Assembly: GCF_018642165.1 (NCBI RefSeq)
Contig: NZ_JAHHZM010000016.1
Span: 54,745 to 118,744, forward strand
Direction of reading: 5' to 3'
From: Echinicola shivajiensis
Lineage (GTDB): Bacteria; Bacteroidota; Bacteroidia; Cytophagales; Cyclobacteriaceae
DNA length: 64,000 nt
Made by a program: the position numbers and the translations under genes. Positions 20,201-30,508 of this stretch are shown one piece after another (the first letter of the stretch is position 1; every line of letters starts with the position of its first letter). The notes below the pieces were generated by a model, which saw nothing but the letters and a program-made list of their open reading frames with translations, was not told where the DNA came from and ran no database searches.

Positions 20201-21529
20201 AAGCGTAGGAGCACGGTTTAGCAATACAGGGTGTCCTTTCAATACATTTTCAAGGATATCCCATACCACAGGATCTTTTCTGTCTACAATCTTCTTGGCA
20301 GATTTTACAGTCTTAACAATACCTCTTTCAATCAGTTTTCTGATGATAAAAGGTTTGAAAAGTTCTGCTGCCATGTTCTTAGGCAAACCACACTCGTGTA
20401 GTTTCAATTCAGGACCTACCACGATTACAGAACGACCAGAGTAATCCACACGCTTACCAAGCAAGTTTTGACGGAAACGTCCTTGCTTACCTTTAAGCAT
20501 GTCAGATAATGACTTCAATGCTCTGTTACCGTCTGATCTTACAGCGTTAACCTTTCTTGAGTTGTCAAATAAGGAATCAACTGCTTCTTGAAGCATCCTT
20601 TTCTCATTTCTAAGAATTACTTCAGGAGCTTTAATATCGATCAATCTTTTCAGACGGTTGTTTCTAATGATCACCCTTCTGTAAAGATCATTCAAATCAG
20701 AGGTTGCAAAACGACCACCATCCAAAGGAACCAAAGGTCTCAATTCTGGTGGAATCACAGGAACCATTCTTACTACCATCCACTCAGGGCGGTTTTCAAT
20801 CCTGGTTCTCGCATCCCTGAATGCTTCAACTACTTTCAGACGCTTCAAAGCTTCTGCCTTTCTTTGCTGAGAAGTATCCGTTGCTGCCTGGTGACGTAAG
20901 CTGTAAGAAAGATCATCAAGATCTAGTCTTGACAATAGCATTTCAATAGCTTCAGCACCCATTTTTGCGATGAACTTATTAGGATCATCATCATCAAGCA
21001 TTTGGTTCTCTTTTGGAAGCTTGTCCATGATATCCAAATACTCATCTTCTGTCAAGAAATCTAGGTATTGAAGACCGTCCTCAGCCTTGATACCAGGATT
21101 AATTACAGCATATCTTTCATAGTATACAATTTGATCAAGTTTCTTGGTAGGAAGTCCTAGCAAGTAACCGATTTTGTTAGGAAGAGATTTGAAGTACCAA
21201 ATATGCGCCACTGGAACCACCAATTCGATATGTCCCATTCTTTCTCTACGTACTTTCTTTTCAGTAACCTCTACCCCACATCTGTCACAAATGATACCTT
21301 TATATCTTATGCGCTTATACTTACCACAATGACATTCCCAGTCCTTTACAGGCCCGAAAATTCGCTCACAGAAAAGACCGCCCATCTCAGGCTTGTAAGT
21401 TCTGTAATTGATGGTTTCAGGTTGGGTAACCTCACCATGAGAGCTATCCAGGATGGATTCCGGAGAAGCCAAACTAATAGTGACTCTGGAAAAGTCGTTG
21501 TTTAGTTTTTTATTTTTTCTGAACGCCAT
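17216..21529 (-). CDS. rpoC: RNA polymerase beta-prime subunit
   Basis: The beta-prime subunit carries the catalytic Mg-binding loop of RNA polymerase. The 1437-residue product has zinc finger 1 (Cys66, Cys68, Cys81, Cys84 in the WECHCGKY region), the absolutely conserved NADFDGD at about residues 470-476, and zinc finger 2 with Cys near 826 and the [13 protein letters not shown] cluster near 890-903. The ATG at 21527-21529 ([14 protein letters not shown]) is chosen; an in-frame extension of 13 codons upstream is not family-like. The gap to rpoB is 51 bases. A strong terminator follows the gene. Confidence 0.98.
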   Translation of the reverse strand: MAFRKNKKLNNDFSRVTISLASPESILDSSHGEVTQPETINYRTYKPEMGGLFCERIFGPVKDWECHCGKYKRIRYKGIICDRCGVEVTEKKVRRERMGHIELVVPVAHIWYFKSLPNKIGYLLGLPTKKLDQIVYYERYAVINPGIKAEDGLQYLDFLTEDEYLDIMDKLPKENQMLDDDDPNKFIAKMGAEAIEMLLSRLDLDDLSYSLRHQAATDTSQQRKAEALKRLKVVEAFRDARTRIENRPEWMVVRMVPVIPPELRPLVPLDGGRFATSDLNDLYRRVIIRNNRLKRLIDIKAPEVILRNEKRMLQEAVDSLFDNSRKVNAVRSDGNRALKSLSDMLKGKQGRFRQNLLGKRVDYSGRSVIVVGPELKLHECGLPKNMAAELFKPFIIRKLIERGIVKTVKSAKKIVDRKDPVVWDILENVLKGHPVLLNRAPTLHRLGIQAFQPKLIEGKAIQLHPLVCTAFNADFDGDQMAVHVPLGHEAILEASTLMLSSHNILNPANGAPITVPSQDMVLGLYYVTKGRRSTPEEPVAGEGMTFYGEEDVVIALNEGVISQHAYINCKVTVREEDGSLVEKVIETVAGRLIFNQFVPEEVGYVNELLTKKKLQQIIAEVVKICGIARSAKFLDDIKHLGFQMAYQGGLSMGLNDVIIPEDKDPLITKAKEEVDQVWNNYLMGLITDNERYNQVIDIWTRTNSNLTNILMKQMEEDKQGFNAIYMMMHSGARGSREQIRQLGGMRGLMAKPQKNLQGSVGEIIENPILSNFKEGLDVLEYFISTHGARKGLADTALKTADAGYLTRRLVDVAQDVIVSEEDCGTLRGLVVQALKDNDEIVEPLSERIVGRVSVHDVIDPITDEVIIQSGEEISDELAKKVDESAVEEVEIRSVLTCESRRGVCTKCYGRNLTTGNIVQSGESVGVIAAQSIGEPGTQLTLRTFHVGGTASNISVEASINAKFEGVVEFEEEMRWINTTNKEGDPVAIVMGRSGEIKINDVKSGKTLVSNHVPYGAILNVKDGQKIGKGDSLCTWDPYNAVILSEFDGEVSFDSIIEGITFKEVADDQTGYREKVIIDTKDKTKNPAVVVNYGDETKGYNIPVGAHLAVEEGDKVKAGQILVKIPRSVGKTRDITGGLPRVTELFEARNPSNPAVVSEIDGVVTYGGIKRGNREIFIESKDGVKKRYMVSLSKHILVQENDFIRAGEALSDGAITPNDILSIKGPTAVQEYLVNEIQEVYRLQGVKINDKHIEVIVSQMMQKVEILDAGDTGFLQGQVVDKWAFREENDNILDKKVVMEPGDSATLKAGMIITARRLRDENSSLKRKDLKLVQVRDAETAVSKPTLQGITASSLGTESFISAASFQETTKVLSEAAIRGKRDELLGLKENVIVGHLIPAGTGQRYFKDIIVGSKDDLEKLSTSEKEKGSRKTKEAVK

Positions 21530-21580
21530 AATTCGTTTTGTGAGTATGTGAAGGGCCTTTCGGCCCAAATTGATCTAATT

Positions 21581-24500
21581 TTAGTCTAAGGTAATTTCCA
21601 ATGCCAAACCTCTTAATTCGTGAACCAATACGTTGAATGATTCTGGAATATTTGGTTTTGGAAGGTTTTCACCTTTTACAATAGACTCATAAGCTTTGGC
21701 CCTACCAATCACGTCATCTGACTTCACAGTAAGGATTTCTTGAAGCACGTGAGATGCGCCGAATGCCTCTAGTGCCCAAACCTCCATCTCTCCGAAACGC
21801 TGACCACCAAACTGTGCTTTACCACCCAATGGCTGTTGCGTAATCAATGAGTATGGTCCAATAGATCTAGCGTGCATCTTATCATCCACCAAGTGACCAA
21901 GTTTCAACATATAGGCAATACCTACGGTTACCGGTTGGTCAAACTTCTTACCGGACAAACCATCATATAGATAGGTTCTACCGAAAGATGGAAGACCCGC
22001 TTTATCCAATTCAGCAGCTACTTCTTCAGTTGTAGCTCCATCAAAGATTGGAGTAGCATACTTTTTATTAAGTTTCTGTCCGGCCCAAGCCAATACAGTT
22101 TCAAAGATCTGACCAATGTTCATACGAGAAGGTACCCCAAGTGGGTTAAGAACAATATCCATTGGAGTTCCATCTTCCAAGAATGGCATATCCTCATCAC
22201 GTACGATTTTGGCTACAATACCTTTGTTACCGTGACGACCCGCCATCTTATCACCTACTTTTAGTTTACGCTTCTTAGCCACATAAACTTTAGCAAGCTG
22301 AACAATACCTGCAGGAAGCTCATCCCCAACTTCAAGAGTGAATTTATCTCTCTTAAATCTACCTGAAATTTCATTCCTGGTATTGGTATAATTTTTAACC
22401 AATTGCTGGATCAAGCTATTAGTGTGCTCATCATCTGTCCAATCATCCAAGATAATGTCAGAAACTAAATTAGCCTCTTCAGGAACATTGTAGTTACTTT
22501 CATCTCTGTAAGGATTCTTAGCAGGGAACAAGTTCTGCTCAATATTCTGAGCATTGAACTTCACGCCTTTGCTGATGATTTCATCACCAAACTTGTGCTT
22601 CACACCTTGAGAAGTTTTACCCTCAAGAATACCTAGCAATTTATTGATCATTTTAGCTCTTACACCAAGTAGTTCCTTAGTATAAGTCTGCTTCAATTTC
22701 TCAACTTCAGCTTTAGCCTTAGCTCTTAAATCTTTATCTTTTTTAGGTCTTGAGAACAATTTGGTCTCGATAACCACACCGTTCAATGAAGGAGAAGCTT
22801 TCAATGAAGCATCTTTCACATCACCTGCTTTATCCCCGAAGATCGCTCGAAGCAATTTCTCTTCTGGGGTAGGATCAGTCTCTCCTTTTGGAGTGATTTT
22901 ACCGATAATGATATCTCCTTCTTTCAGCTCAGCACCGATTCTGATAATACCATTCTCATCCAAATTCTTAACAGCCTCTTCAGATACGTTAGGGATTTCA
23001 GAGGTTAATTCCTCTTCACCACGTTTGGTATCCCTTACTTCGAGTTGGAACTCTTCTACGTGAATAGAAGTAAAGATATCTTCTCTTACAACTCTTTCAG
23101 ATATTACAATCGCATCCTCAAAGTTATATCCTTGCCATGGCATATAAGCCACTTTCAAGTTTTTACCTAAAGCAAGTTCGCCTTGGTTGGTCGAGTAACC
23201 TTCTACCAATACTTGGCCTTTCTTAACACGCTGACCTTTCAGTACAAGCGGGGTCAAGTTGATAGTGGTATCTTGGTTTGTTCTTCTGAACTTGATCAAG
23301 TCATAAGACTTGTACTCGTCACTGAAGTTAACCAATAACTCATCATCGCTTAGATCATATTTGATAACGATCTTCTTGGCATCAACAAAGTCAACCACAC
23401 CATCAGCCTCTGCAATGATCAATGAGCGAGAATCAACGGCAGCTTTTGCTTCTAGACCGGTACCCACAATTGGAGATTCGGCTTTCAACAAAGGAACCGC
23501 CTGACGCTGCATGTTTGATCCCATCAGGGCACGGTTGGCATCATCATGTTCCAAGAAAGGAATCAAGGAAGCTGCAACAGATACAATCTGGTTTGGAGCA
23601 ACGTCCATATAACTGATTTCCTTAGGCTCCAATACAGGGAAGTCACCTTCAAACCTTGCTTTTACCCTGTCATTAACGAATGTACCATCATCTTCCAACG
23701 GTGCATTTGCCTGGGCAATATTATTATTATCTTCTTCTTCAGCAGTAAGGAACACGATATCCTCTGATTCCATGCCTGCTTTACCATCCTTCACTTTTCT
23801 ATATGGAGTTTCCAAGAAGCCCATAGAGTTCACTTTGGCGTGAACGCAAAGAGAAGAAATCAGACCAATATTTGGTCCCTCAGGAGTTTCAATAGTACAA
23901 AGACGACCATAGTGAGTATAGTGAACATCTCGCACCTCGAAACCGGCTCTTTCTCTAGATAGACCACCTGGACCCAAAGCAGAAAGTCTACGCTTGTGCG
24001 TCAATTCCGCCAATGGATTGGTTTGATCCATAAACTGAGAAAGCTGGTTGGTACCAAAGAATGAATTGATGACAGAAGAAAGCGTTCTAGCGTTGATCAA
24101 ATCAACTGGCTTGAAGTCTTCATTGTCCCTTACGTTCATTCTCTCACGGATAGTTCTGGCCATTCTAGCAAGACCTACACCGAACTGGCTATATAATTGT
24201 TCCCCAACTGTTCTAACCCTTCTGTTGCTTAAGTGGTCAATATCATCAACCACAGCCTTAGAATTGATTAGACCGATTAGGTACTTAACAATGCTAATAA
24301 TATCTTGGGTGGTAAGAACGATCTTCTCAGCTTCGATCTCCAATCCCAATTTCTTATTAATTCTATATCTACCTACTTCTCCTAGATCATAACGCTTGTC
24401 AGAGAAGAACAAACCATGAATCACCTCTCTTGCAGTAGCTTCATCAGGTGCTTCAGTGTTTCTCAATTGACGGTAAATTACCTCAACCGCTTCTTTCTCT

Positions 24501-25456
24501 GAGTTAGAGTTATCCTTCTGTAGGGTATTATAAATAATAGAGTAGTCAGCAATATTGACATCATCTCTATGCAGAATAATACTCTTAGCTCCAGAATCCA
24601 GGATCAATTCGATATCCTCTTCCGTCAGCACATAGTCTCTTTCTAAGAGTACTTCATTTCTATCGATTGAAACTACCTCTCCGGTATCTTCATCCACAAA
24701 ATCCTCTACCCATGTTCTCAAAACACGGGCTGCTAATTTCCTTCCTACTACCTTTTCAAGTTTGGTTTTGCTTGATTCTACCTCTTCAGAAAGGCCAAAC
24801 AAATCCAAAATGGCTTTATCAGAACCATAACCAATGGCTCTCAACAAGGTAGTTACAGGGAATTTCTTCTTTCTGTCAATATAAGCATACATGACATTAT
24901 TGATATCTGTAGCAAATTCAATCCAAGATCCCTTGAAAGGAATGATCCTGGCAGAATAAAGCTTAGTACCATTTGTATGCTTACTTTGGGCAAAGAATAC
25001 CCCAGGGGAACGGTGTAACTGGGAAACGATGACTCTTTCAGCTCCATTGATCACAAAAGAGCCCTTTTCAGTCATATAAGGTAGGTTTCCAAGAAATACT
25101 TCTTGTTCGATGGTTTCGAAATCTTCATTGTCTTCATCTGAACACAATAGACGAAGTTTCGCTTTCAACGGAACAGAGTAAGTCAAGCCCCTGTCAATAC
25201 ATTCACCGACACTATATTTAGGCGGGTCGACTGCATAGTCAATAAATTCAAGGGTAAAGTTTTCTCTTGAGTCACTTATAGGGAAGTTCTCAGAAAACAC
25301 CTTGAAAAGCCCATCCTGTCTCCTCTTTTCAGCGGGAGTATCCAATTGGAAAAAATCCTTAAATGATTGCAATTGGATATCAAGGAAATCCGGATAGTCT
25401 TTGACTACCTTAATAGATGAGAAACTTTTCCTTTCGGTTTGATTCTGGATAGCCAA
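21581..25456 (-). CDS. rpoB: RNA polymerase beta subunit
   Basis: The beta subunit forms one pincer of RNA polymerase and holds the rifampicin pocket. The 1291-residue product begins [20 protein letters not shown]. The rifampicin cluster (about residues 471-490) reads [19 protein letters not shown] and continues into SALGPGGL, with the Asp, His and Ser resistance positions wild type. The C-terminal region has the expected [14 protein letters not shown] and [18 protein letters not shown]. It is 154 bases downstream of rplL, behind a hairpin that may attenuate transcription, and 51 bases before rpoC. Confidence 0.98.
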   Translation of the reverse strand: MAIQNQTERKSFSSIKVVKDYPDFLDIQLQSFKDFFQLDTPAEKRRQDGLFKVFSENFPISDSRENFTLEFIDYAVDPPKYSVGECIDRGLTYSVPLKAKLRLLCSDEDNEDFETIEQEVFLGNLPYMTEKGSFVINGAERVIVSQLHRSPGVFFAQSKHTNGTKLYSARIIPFKGSWIEFATDINNVMYAYIDRKKKFPVTTLLRAIGYGSDKAILDLFGLSEEVESSKTKLEKVVGRKLAARVLRTWVEDFVDEDTGEVVSIDRNEVLLERDYVLTEEDIELILDSGAKSIILHRDDVNIADYSIIYNTLQKDNSNSEKEAVEVIYRQLRNTEAPDEATAREVIHGLFFSDKRYDLGEVGRYRINKKLGLEIEAEKIVLTTQDIISIVKYLIGLINSKAVVDDIDHLSNRRVRTVGEQLYSQFGVGLARMARTIRERMNVRDNEDFKPVDLINARTLSSVINSFFGTNQLSQFMDQTNPLAELTHKRRLSALGPGGLSRERAGFEVRDVHYTHYGRLCTIETPEGPNIGLISSLCVHAKVNSMGFLETPYRKVKDGKAGMESEDIVFLTAEEEDNNNIAQANAPLEDDGTFVNDRVKARFEGDFPVLEPKEISYMDVAPNQIVSVAASLIPFLEHDDANRALMGSNMQRQAVPLLKAESPIVGTGLEAKAAVDSRSLIIAEADGVVDFVDAKKIVIKYDLSDDELLVNFSDEYKSYDLIKFRRTNQDTTINLTPLVLKGQRVKKGQVLVEGYSTNQGELALGKNLKVAYMPWQGYNFEDAIVISERVVREDIFTSIHVEEFQLEVRDTKRGEEELTSEIPNVSEEAVKNLDENGIIRIGAELKEGDIIIGKITPKGETDPTPEEKLLRAIFGDKAGDVKDASLKASPSLNGVVIETKLFSRPKKDKDLRAKAKAEVEKLKQTYTKELLGVRAKMINKLLGILEGKTSQGVKHKFGDEIISKGVKFNAQNIEQNLFPAKNPYRDESNYNVPEEANLVSDIILDDWTDDEHTNSLIQQLVKNYTNTRNEISGRFKRDKFTLEVGDELPAGIVQLAKVYVAKKRKLKVGDKMAGRHGNKGIVAKIVRDEDMPFLEDGTPMDIVLNPLGVPSRMNIGQIFETVLAWAGQKLNKKYATPIFDGATTEEVAAELDKAGLPSFGRTYLYDGLSGKKFDQPVTVGIAYMLKLGHLVDDKMHARSIGPYSLITQQPLGGKAQFGGQRFGEMEVWALEAFGASHVLQEILTVKSDDVIGRAKAYESIVKGENLPKPNIPESFNVLVHELRGLALEITLD

Positions 25457-25547
25457 GGCAGTATATGTTTATAGTGATAATTAATAACTGAATGCGGCAA
25501 TTTCCGCTTAGAATAGTGCAATTTTCAAACTGTGCACAAACAGGAAA

Positions 25548-25571
25548 AGACCTGACTAAAAAGTCAGGTCT
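25548..25571 (-). terminator. Attenuator-like terminator between rplL and rpoB
   Basis: Perfect 9-base arms AGACCTGAC (25548-25556) and GTCAGGTCT (25563-25571) enclose a 6-base loop, with a short T-run following on the minus strand. No promoter of the consensus type was found between it and rpoB, so rpoBC must rely on read-through. This resembles the partial terminator known between rplL and rpoB in E. coli, which lowers polymerase synthesis relative to bL12. Confidence 0.75.
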
Positions 25572-25610
25572 ATTGCAATAACCATCACCTATTAGATGAG
25601 GTTATTCAAA

Positions 25611-25988
25611 TTACTTAAGCTCTACTTCAGCACCAGCTTCCTCAAGTTGCTTCTTAAGTGCTTCAGCTTCGTCTTTTGCGATTCCTTCTTTGATAGCCTT
25701 AGGAGCTCCGTCAACTACTTCTTTAGCTTCCTTAAGACCTAGACCGGTTAATTCTTTAACCAATTTCACAACTGCCAACTTCTGTCCACCAGCAGCTTTC
25801 AAGATCACGTCGAAAGAAGATTTTTCTTCTTCACCAGCACCTTCACCAGCACCACCAGCTACCATTACTGGAGCAGCTGCAGCAGCAGGTTCGATACCGT
25901 ACTCGTCCTTCAATATTTCGGCTAATTCACTAACCTCTTTAACAGTCAAGTTAACTAACTGCTCAGCGAATGCTTTAAGATCTGCCAT
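25611..25988 (-). CDS. rplL: 50S ribosomal protein bL12 (L7/L12)
   Basis: bL12 forms the multimeric stalk that recruits and activates translational GTPases. The 125-residue product has the N-terminal dimerisation helix ([19 protein letters not shown]), an Ala/Gly-rich hinge near residues 34-56 and the C-terminal domain with [20 protein letters not shown] and [19 protein letters not shown]. It lies 51 bases after rplJ. It is followed by an attenuator-like hairpin, consistent with the need for more bL12 than RNA polymerase. Confidence 0.98.
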   Translation of the reverse strand: MADLKAFAEQLVNLTVKEVSELAEILKDEYGIEPAAAAAPVMVAGGAGEGAGEEEKSSFDVILKAAGGQKLAVVKLVKELTGLGLKEAKEVVDGAPKAIKEGIAKDEAEALKKQLEEAGAEVELK

Positions 25989-26039
25989 TGTATTATTATT
26001 TTAAATTAACTGATTTTTTTCTAATTGATTTGTATGATA

Positions 26040-26576
26040 TTATGATTCTCTTTCAGAAAGAGTTTTAACAAGTCCAGCCAATGTATCCTGACCGCTCTTA
26101 AGCGCAGAGATAACGTTTTTGGCAGGAGACTGAAGCAATCCGATAACTTCGCCCAATAGTTCTTCTTTGGACTTCAAAGATGACAACACGTCCAAGTTGG
26201 CTTCGCCGATGAAAATGTCGCTGTCAATTGAAGCTCCTTTGAATACCGGTCTTGTTTCTTTAGATCCAGCCTTTTTTCTGTATTCCTTAAGGACTTTTGC
26301 AGGCAAGCTTGCAGTCTCTGTAGCAAACAAAACACCTGAAAAACCTTTAAGAGTTCCTTCTAATTCTGTAAAATCTGCGTCAAGATTTTCTAGCGCCTTT
26401 TTGATAAAGGTGTTTTTGTACACACGATATTCAACGCCCTTCTCGAAACACAGTCTTCTGAAAGCGTTTACCTGAGCAACATTGAAACCTGATGCATCTG
26501 CGATATAGAAATGCGGAGTTTCTTTAAACTTCTCGGTAAGACTTTCGATTATTGATTTTTTTTCCTCTCTAGTCAT
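26040..26576 (-). CDS. rplJ: 50S ribosomal protein uL10
   Basis: uL10 anchors bL12 dimers to the ribosome at the stalk base. The 178-residue product begins MTREEKKSIIESLTEKFKET and contains the FRRLCFEKGVEYRVYKNTFI region and the C-terminal helix that binds bL12 (ALKSGQDTLAGLVKTLSERE). Only 2 bases separate it from rplA, so the long folded L10 leader found before this gene in many bacteria cannot exist here in its usual place. Confidence 0.98.
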   Translation of the reverse strand: MTREEKKSIIESLTEKFKETPHFYIADASGFNVAQVNAFRRLCFEKGVEYRVYKNTFIKKALENLDADFTELEGTLKGFSGVLFATETASLPAKVLKEYRKKAGSKETRPVFKGASIDSDIFIGEANLDVLSSLKSKEELLGEVIGLLQSPAKNVISALKSGQDTLAGLVKTLSERES

Positions 26577-26578
26577 AA

Positions 26579-27277
26579 TTAAATACCTTGAATACTCCCC
26601 TTATCAATTGCAATACCAGGAGACATTGTGCTAGATAAATGTATACTCTTGAAGTAAGTACCTTTAGAAGATGCAGGCTTCAACTTAGAGATAGTATTGA
26701 TAAGCTCCTGAGCATTCTCTTGGATCTTAGCAGGTTCGAAAGAAACCTTTCCAACACTTGCATGTACTATACCGAACTTATCTACTTTAAAGTCGATCTT
26801 ACCACCTTTTACTTCTTTAACTGCTTTACCTACTTCTAGGGTTACAGTTCCAGATTTAGGGTTAGGCATCAAACCTCTTGGTCCTAATACTCTACCTAAT
26901 CTACCTACTTTAGCCATAACGTTAGGCATAGTGATGATGACATCAATGTCAGTCCATCCACCTTCAATTTTGGCAATATAGTCATCTAAGCCAACATAGT
27001 CAGCTCCAGCTTCCTTAGCTTCTTCTTCCTTATCAGGTGTGCAAAGTACAAGTACTTTAACCTCTTTTCCTGTTCCGTGAGGCAAAGCAACCACACCTCT
27101 AACCATTTGATCAGCTTTTCTAGGATCAACACCCAAACGGATGTCAACGTCTACAGAAGCATCAAATTTAGTAGTCGTGATTTCTTTGACAATTGAAGAA
27201 GCCTCAGTAAGGGAGTACTGCTGGCTTGGGTCGTACTTAGAAAGAGCTTCTTTTTGCTTTTTTGTTAACTTAGCCAT
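26579..27277 (-). CDS. rplA: 50S ribosomal protein uL1
   Basis: uL1 forms the mobile stalk that guides deacylated tRNA out of the E site, and is a classical autogenous repressor of rplK-rplA. The 232-residue product has the usual length, with [20 protein letters not shown] and [13 protein letters not shown] as family signatures and the C-terminal [19 protein letters not shown]. It is 10 bases after rplK and 2 before rplJ. A uL1-binding mimic was not recognised in the 3-base nusG-rplK gap. Confidence 0.98.
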   Translation of the reverse strand: MAKLTKKQKEALSKYDPSQQYSLTEASSIVKEITTTKFDASVDVDIRLGVDPRKADQMVRGVVALPHGTGKEVKVLVLCTPDKEEEAKEAGADYVGLDDYIAKIEGGWTDIDVIITMPNVMAKVGRLGRVLGPRGLMPNPKSGTVTLEVGKAVKEVKGGKIDFKVDKFGIVHASVGKVSFEPAKIQENAQELINTISKLKPASSKGTYFKSIHLSSTMSPGIAIDKGSIQGI

Positions 27278-27287
27278 TGTTTTTTAT

Positions 27288-27731
27288 TTATTCCTCCCAA
27301 GGAGCTTTTCCTGAAACTGTGATTCCCATACTTCTCGCCGTACCTGCAACCATTTTCATTGCAGATTCCACTTTAAAGGCATTCAAGTCAGGCATCTTCA
27401 CCTCAGCAATTTCTTTAACTTGATCCCAGGTAACTGAGCCTACTTTCTTTCTGTTTGGTTCAGGAGAACCTCCTTTGAGTTTGGCAGCCTCAAGCAACAT
27501 ATTAGATGCTGGAGGAGTTTTTACTACAAAATCAAAAGACTTGTCCGAATAAATCGTAACAAGAACAGGTAGAACTTGACCCATTTTATCCTGAGTTCTA
27601 GCATTGAACTGCTTACAGAACTCCATGATGTTCAAACCCTTTGAACCAAGGGCCGGACCAACAGGAGGAGATGGATTTGCCTGGCCACCTTTCACCTGTA
27701 ATTTCAGATAACCAGTAATTTCCTTAGCCAT
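27288..27731 (-). CDS. rplK: 50S ribosomal protein uL11
   Basis: uL11 binds the GTPase-associated centre of 23S rRNA and is needed for stringent-factor activation. The 147-residue product begins [20 protein letters not shown], contains the proline-rich hinge [20 protein letters not shown] and the C-terminal RNA-binding domain ending [20 protein letters not shown]. It is 3 bases after nusG and 10 before rplA. The protein looks intact, so thiopeptide sensitivity at this site is expected. Confidence 0.98.
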   Translation of the reverse strand: MAKEITGYLKLQVKGGQANPSPPVGPALGSKGLNIMEFCKQFNARTQDKMGQVLPVLVTIYSDKSFDFVVKTPPASNMLLEAAKLKGGSPEPNRKKVGSVTWDQVKEIAEVKMPDLNAFKVESAMKMVAGTARSMGITVSGKAPWEE

Positions 27732-27734
27732 TTC

Positions 27735-28292
27735 CTAGTCTTGTTTTTCTACTTGCATAAAGTTTAATTCGACAGGTGTATTTCGACCGAAGATCTTAAC
27801 CATAACATTAAGCTTCTTCTTGTCTTCAAACACCTCTTCTATTGTTCCCGAGAAACCACTGAATGGACCGTCCATTACCTTAACGCTCTCTCCAACTATA
27901 TATGGCGTATCAAGCTTCTCAGCAAATTCATCAATCCCTTCAACCCTACCTAAGATACGGTTGACTTCTGATTGTCGTAATGGCTCAGGAGTCTTGGAAG
28001 CTCCTCCTGCATTTGCACCTAAGAAACCGATAACACCCGGGATACTCGTAATTACGTGATTAGCTTCACCATGGGACAAATCCGCATTAACCAAAACATA
28101 GCCAGGAAAGAAGTTTCTCTCTCTGACTCTCTTTTTGCCATTGCGCATTTCGTATACTTTTTCAGAAGGTATCAAAACCTCAGGAATAAAATCCTCAAGC
28201 TTCTGCCTAGCAATTTCATTGTCCAAATAAGATTTGGCCTTTTTCTCTTGCCCGGCTACCACCCTAAGTACATACCATTTATGTTCTGCCAT
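27735..28292 (-). CDS. nusG: Transcription elongation/antitermination factor NusG
   Basis: NusG binds the clamp of RNA polymerase and links it to uS10 on the leading ribosome. The 185-residue product has the NGN domain ([19 protein letters not shown], residues 5-23; [16 protein letters not shown]) and a C-terminal KOW domain around [20 protein letters not shown]. Length is normal, so it is the housekeeping paralogue and not a RfaH-like specialised one. It is 18 bases after secE and 3 before rplK, the standard order. Confidence 0.98.
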   Translation of the reverse strand: MAEHKWYVLRVVAGQEKKAKSYLDNEIARQKLEDFIPEVLIPSEKVYEMRNGKKRVRERNFFPGYVLVNADLSHGEANHVITSIPGVIGFLGANAGGASKTPEPLRQSEVNRILGRVEGIDEFAEKLDTPYIVGESVKVMDGPFSGFSGTIEEVFEDKKKLNVMVKIFGRNTPVELNFMQVEKQD

Positions 28293-28310
28293 CAGTAACT
28301 ATTGATTCAA

Positions 28311-28499
28311 TTAAAATAAATCGTAAAACCATTTCATAATGTTCTCGAAGCTCAGATCTATTAAGCCGATAACTATGGCAAATATCAAAGAGGCAACAAG
28401 AACCAATACCGCATTGCTCTGCAACGTGGCATATTTTGGCCATGTAACCTTGTTCTTCATTTCGTCAATTGACTCGATAACAAAGTTCTTTACGTTCAT
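28311..28499 (-). CDS. secE: Protein translocase subunit SecE
   Basis: SecE clamps the two halves of SecY. The chosen ATG at 28497-28499 gives a 62-residue protein with the conserved amphipathic segment MKNKVTWPKYATLQSNAV, followed by a single membrane segment (VLVLVASLIFAIVIGLIDL, about residues 31-50). This is the short single-span form. A 16-codon upstream extension runs into the tRNA-Trp gene and is rejected. It sits between tRNA-Trp and nusG. Confidence 0.96.
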   Translation of the reverse strand: MNVKNFVIESIDEMKNKVTWPKYATLQSNAVLVLVASLIFAIVIGLIDLSFENIMKWFYDLF

Positions 28500-28517
28500 G
28501 GTATATGATTTTAATTG

Positions 28518-28588
28518 CACGGGCAGAGAGATTCGAACTCCCATCAACGGTTTTGGAGACCGCTATTCTGCCATTGAACTATGCCCGT
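28518..28588 (-). tRNA. tRNA-Trp (CCA)
   Basis: The minus strand folds into a full cloverleaf of 71 bases: acceptor ACGGGCA pairing with TGCCCGT, anticodon loop CTCCAAA with anticodon CCA, and T-loop TTCGAAT. The discriminator base is G and the 3' CCA is not encoded. It lies 18 bases before secE, downstream of its own promoter (28616-28647), so it is transcribed as the 5' part of the secE-nusG-rplK unit. Confidence 0.95.
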
Positions 28589-28615
28589 GTACACATTTAC
28601 ATTCCAAAAGGAATG

Positions 28616-28647
28616 CAAAAGTAGGTATTATTCTATAAAGAAACAAA
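28616..28647 (-). promoter_or_regulatory. Promoter of tRNA-Trp-secE-nusG-rplK unit
   Basis: On the minus strand TTTG (28644-28647), a 20-base spacer and TACTTTTG (28616-28623) match the Bacteroidetes consensus. The -33 box overlaps the far arm of the tuf terminator hairpin. Immediately downstream (28600-28615) is a small perfect hairpin, CATTCC-TTTT-GGAATG, at the predicted start of the transcript. The spacer is one base longer than in the other three promoters. Confidence 0.75.
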
Positions 28648-28678
28648 TGCGATTCTGAAAATTTCAGAACCGCATTTG
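28644..28678 (-). terminator. Terminator after tuf
   Basis: Arms CAAATGCG and CGCATTTG (28644-28651, 28671-28678) enclose a second palindrome (TTCTGAAA-A-TTTCAGAA), making a long stem with one mismatch and a very tight loop. On the minus strand it is followed by TTTCTTT. It ends the tRNA-Tyr-Gly-Thr-tuf unit and overlaps the next promoter. Confidence 0.75.
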
Positions 28679-28699
28679 AATTTATATCTTGATTATGTA

Positions 28700-29887
28700 T
28701 TAGTCAAGAATTTCAGTTACCTGTCCAGCACCTACAGTTCTACCACCCTCACGGATAGCGAAACGAAGTCCTTTCTCTAGAGCAACAGGGTTGATCAAAG
28801 TCACGTCCATAGATACGTTATCACCTGGCATTACCATTTCAACGTTTTCAGGAAGTTTGATCTCTCCAGTAACGTCTGTTGTTCTCAAGTAGAACTGAGG
28901 ACGGTACTTGTTAAAGAATGGAGTGTGACGTCCACCTTCTTCTTTTGACAATACGTAAACTTCTGCAGTAAAGTGAGCGTGAGGAGTTACAGATCCAGGC
29001 TTACAGATAATCATACCTCTCTTGATCTGAGATTTCTCAATACCTCTTAGCAATAGACCTACGTTATCACCAGCTTCACCTCTGTCCAAAATCTTACGGA
29101 ACATTTCAACTCCTGTTACAGTAGACTTAAGACCTTCAGCACCCATACCGATGATATCTACAGGATCACCAGAGTTGATAACACCTCTTTCAATTCTACC
29201 AGTAGCTACAGTACCACGACCAGTGATCGAGAATACGTCCTCTACAGGCATCAAGAAGTCTTTGTCAACAAGACGCTCAGGAAGTGGAATGTGGTTATCA
29301 ACCGCATCCATCAATTCCATTACTTTTTCTTCCCACTCAGGCTCACCGTTAAGTGCACCAAGAGCAGAACCAGCAATAACTGGAATGTTGTCACCGTCGA
29401 AGTCGTAGAAAGAAAGCAATTCTCTTACTTCCATGTCAACTAGCTCAAGAAGCTCAGCATCATCTACCAAATCAACTTTGTTCAAAAATACTACTAGAGC
29501 TGGTACACCTACCTGACGAGCAAGAAGAATGTGCTCTCTAGTTTGAGGCATTGGACCGTCAGTGGCAGCAACTACTAGAATAGCACCGTCCATCTGCGCA
29601 GCACCAGTTACCATGTTTTTCACGTAATCTGCGTGACCAGGACAATCTACGTGAGCATAGTGTCTTGATTCAGTTTGATATTCTACGTGAGAAGTGTTAA
29701 TGGTGATACCTCTTTCTTTCTCTTCTGGAGCATTATCGATAGAAGAGAAATCTCTTAATTCAGAAAGACCCTTTCTGGCCAATACAGTAGTAATGGCAGC
29801 TGTCAAGGTAGTCTTACCATGATCGACGTGACCAATAGTACCGATATTTACGTGCGGTTTGGAACGGTCAAAGGTTGCTTTTGCCAT
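28700..29887 (-). CDS. tuf: Translation elongation factor Tu
   Basis: EF-Tu delivers aminoacyl-tRNA to the ribosomal A site as a GTP complex. The 395-residue product has the G1 motif GHVDHGKT (residues 19-26), switch [14 protein letters not shown]3 DCPGH (81-85, catalytic His85) and G4 NKVD near 136-139, then domains 2 and 3 ending [14 protein letters not shown]. It is preceded by tRNA-Thr, 60 bases away, and followed by tRNA-Trp, so tRNA and the factor that carries it are made together. Domains look complete. Confidence 0.98.
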   Translation of the reverse strand: MAKATFDRSKPHVNIGTIGHVDHGKTTLTAAITTVLARKGLSELRDFSSIDNAPEEKERGITINTSHVEYQTESRHYAHVDCPGHADYVKNMVTGAAQMDGAILVVAATDGPMPQTREHILLARQVGVPALVVFLNKVDLVDDAELLELVDMEVRELLSFYDFDGDNIPVIAGSALGALNGEPEWEEKVMELMDAVDNHIPLPERLVDKDFLMPVEDVFSITGRGTVATGRIERGVINSGDPVDIIGMGAEGLKSTVTGVEMFRKILDRGEAGDNVGLLLRGIEKSQIKRGMIICKPGSVTPHAHFTAEVYVLSKEEGGRHTPFFNKYRPQFYLRTTDVTGEIKLPENVEMVMPGDNVSMDVTLINPVALEKGLRFAIREGGRTVGAGQVTEILD

Positions 29888-29947
29888 GCGTGAAAATCCT
29901 CTGTTTAGTTAATGATATGAATTAGTTAAATTTTGCTAATGTCACTG

Positions 29948-30019
29948 AGCCAACGACGGGATTTGAACCCGTGACCTCTTCCTTACCAAGGAAGCACTCT
30001 ACCCCTGAGCTACGTCGGC
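29948..30019 (-). tRNA. tRNA-Thr (GGT)
   Basis: A 72-base cloverleaf on the minus strand: acceptor GCCGACG pairs with CGTTGGC (one wobble), the anticodon stem-loop CTTCC-TTGGTAA-GGAAG shows anticodon GGT, and the T-arm loop is TTCAAAT. Discriminator is T and CCA is not encoded. It is 36 bases after tRNA-Gly and 60 before tuf. Confidence 0.95.
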
Positions 30020-30055
30020 TGATAACATTTATTGTCTACGCTATAAATAGCATAG

Positions 30056-30128
30056 AGCGGGAGACGAGGCTCGAACCCGCGACCTGCAGCTTGGAAGGCT
30101 GCCGCTCTACCAACTGAGCTACTCCCGC
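30056..30128 (-). tRNA. tRNA-Gly (TCC)
   Basis: A 73-base cloverleaf on the minus strand: acceptor GCGGGAG pairs with CTCCCGC, D-loop AGTTGGTAGA, anticodon loop CTTCCAA with anticodon TCC, and T-loop TTCGAGC. The discriminator is T and CCA is not encoded. It follows tRNA-Tyr after an unusually long 225-base gap. Confidence 0.95.
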
Positions 30129-30353
30129 TTATACTCTAATACTTTTATGCTATTCCTAAATTGCTTCCCGAACGAAGGGAAACTCTCTAGAATTCCTTCG
30201 TGAAAAATCCACTCAGGATTAATTTTATACATACCAAAATCTTGCAAAAGAATATCAACTATTGACAATAATTTCAATCGTCGTGTTCCTTTATGAAGAA
30301 CTTTTGCTGTATAGTTTCCACAAATTTAATAATAAATGTGAAAATATAAAGTG
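30129..30353. other. 225-base spacer between tRNA-Tyr and tRNA-Gly
   Basis: No gene of its own is seen. A small hairpin TTCCC-GAACGAA-GGGAA (30165-30181) lacks a U-tract. One TAAATTTG-like -7 box (30321-30328, minus strand) has no TTTG at a fitting distance. The stretch is AT-rich and is probably just transcribed spacer processed away from the pre-tRNA. Confidence 0.4.
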
Positions 30354-30436
30354 TGGGGGAAACAGGATTCGAACCTGTGAAGACATAAGTCAACGGATTT
30401 ACAGTCCGTCCCAGTTGGCCGCTTTGGTATTCCCCC
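30354..30436 (-). tRNA. tRNA-Tyr (GTA)
   Basis: An 83-base class II cloverleaf on the minus strand: acceptor GGGGGAA pairs with TTCCCCC, anticodon stem-loop ACGGA-CTGTAAA-TCCGT shows anticodon GTA, with a long variable arm as expected for tRNA-Tyr and T-loop TTCGAAT. Discriminator is A; CCA is not encoded. It is the first gene of the tRNA-tuf unit, behind a perfect promoter. Confidence 0.95.
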
Positions 30437-30508
30437 ATTCATCAATATTTCAAACTTCGTTTCGACTGTCGAACTCTTTTGTTCTTTTTTGTTTGTCTTA
30501 ACGGATGG

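Noticed and set aside
21552..21566. GGGCC/GGCCC hairpin between rpoB and rpoC as terminator
   Set aside because: A 5-bp stem without a T-run on the minus strand; at most a processing or pause site.
21530..21568. 13-codon upstream extension of rpoC
   Set aside because: The added residues do not resemble beta-prime N-termini, which begin at the [11 protein letters not shown] start, and the rpoB-rpoC hairpin GGGCC-GAAA-GGCCC (21553-21566) lies in it.
30321..30328. TAAATTTG box between tRNA-Tyr and tRNA-Gly
   Set aside because: No -33 partner, and the region is more simply transcribed spacer.
29948..30436. tRNA cluster as a possible integration site of a mobile element
   Set aside because: All four tRNA genes are complete and flanked by housekeeping genes; no integrase or direct repeat of a tRNA end was seen.
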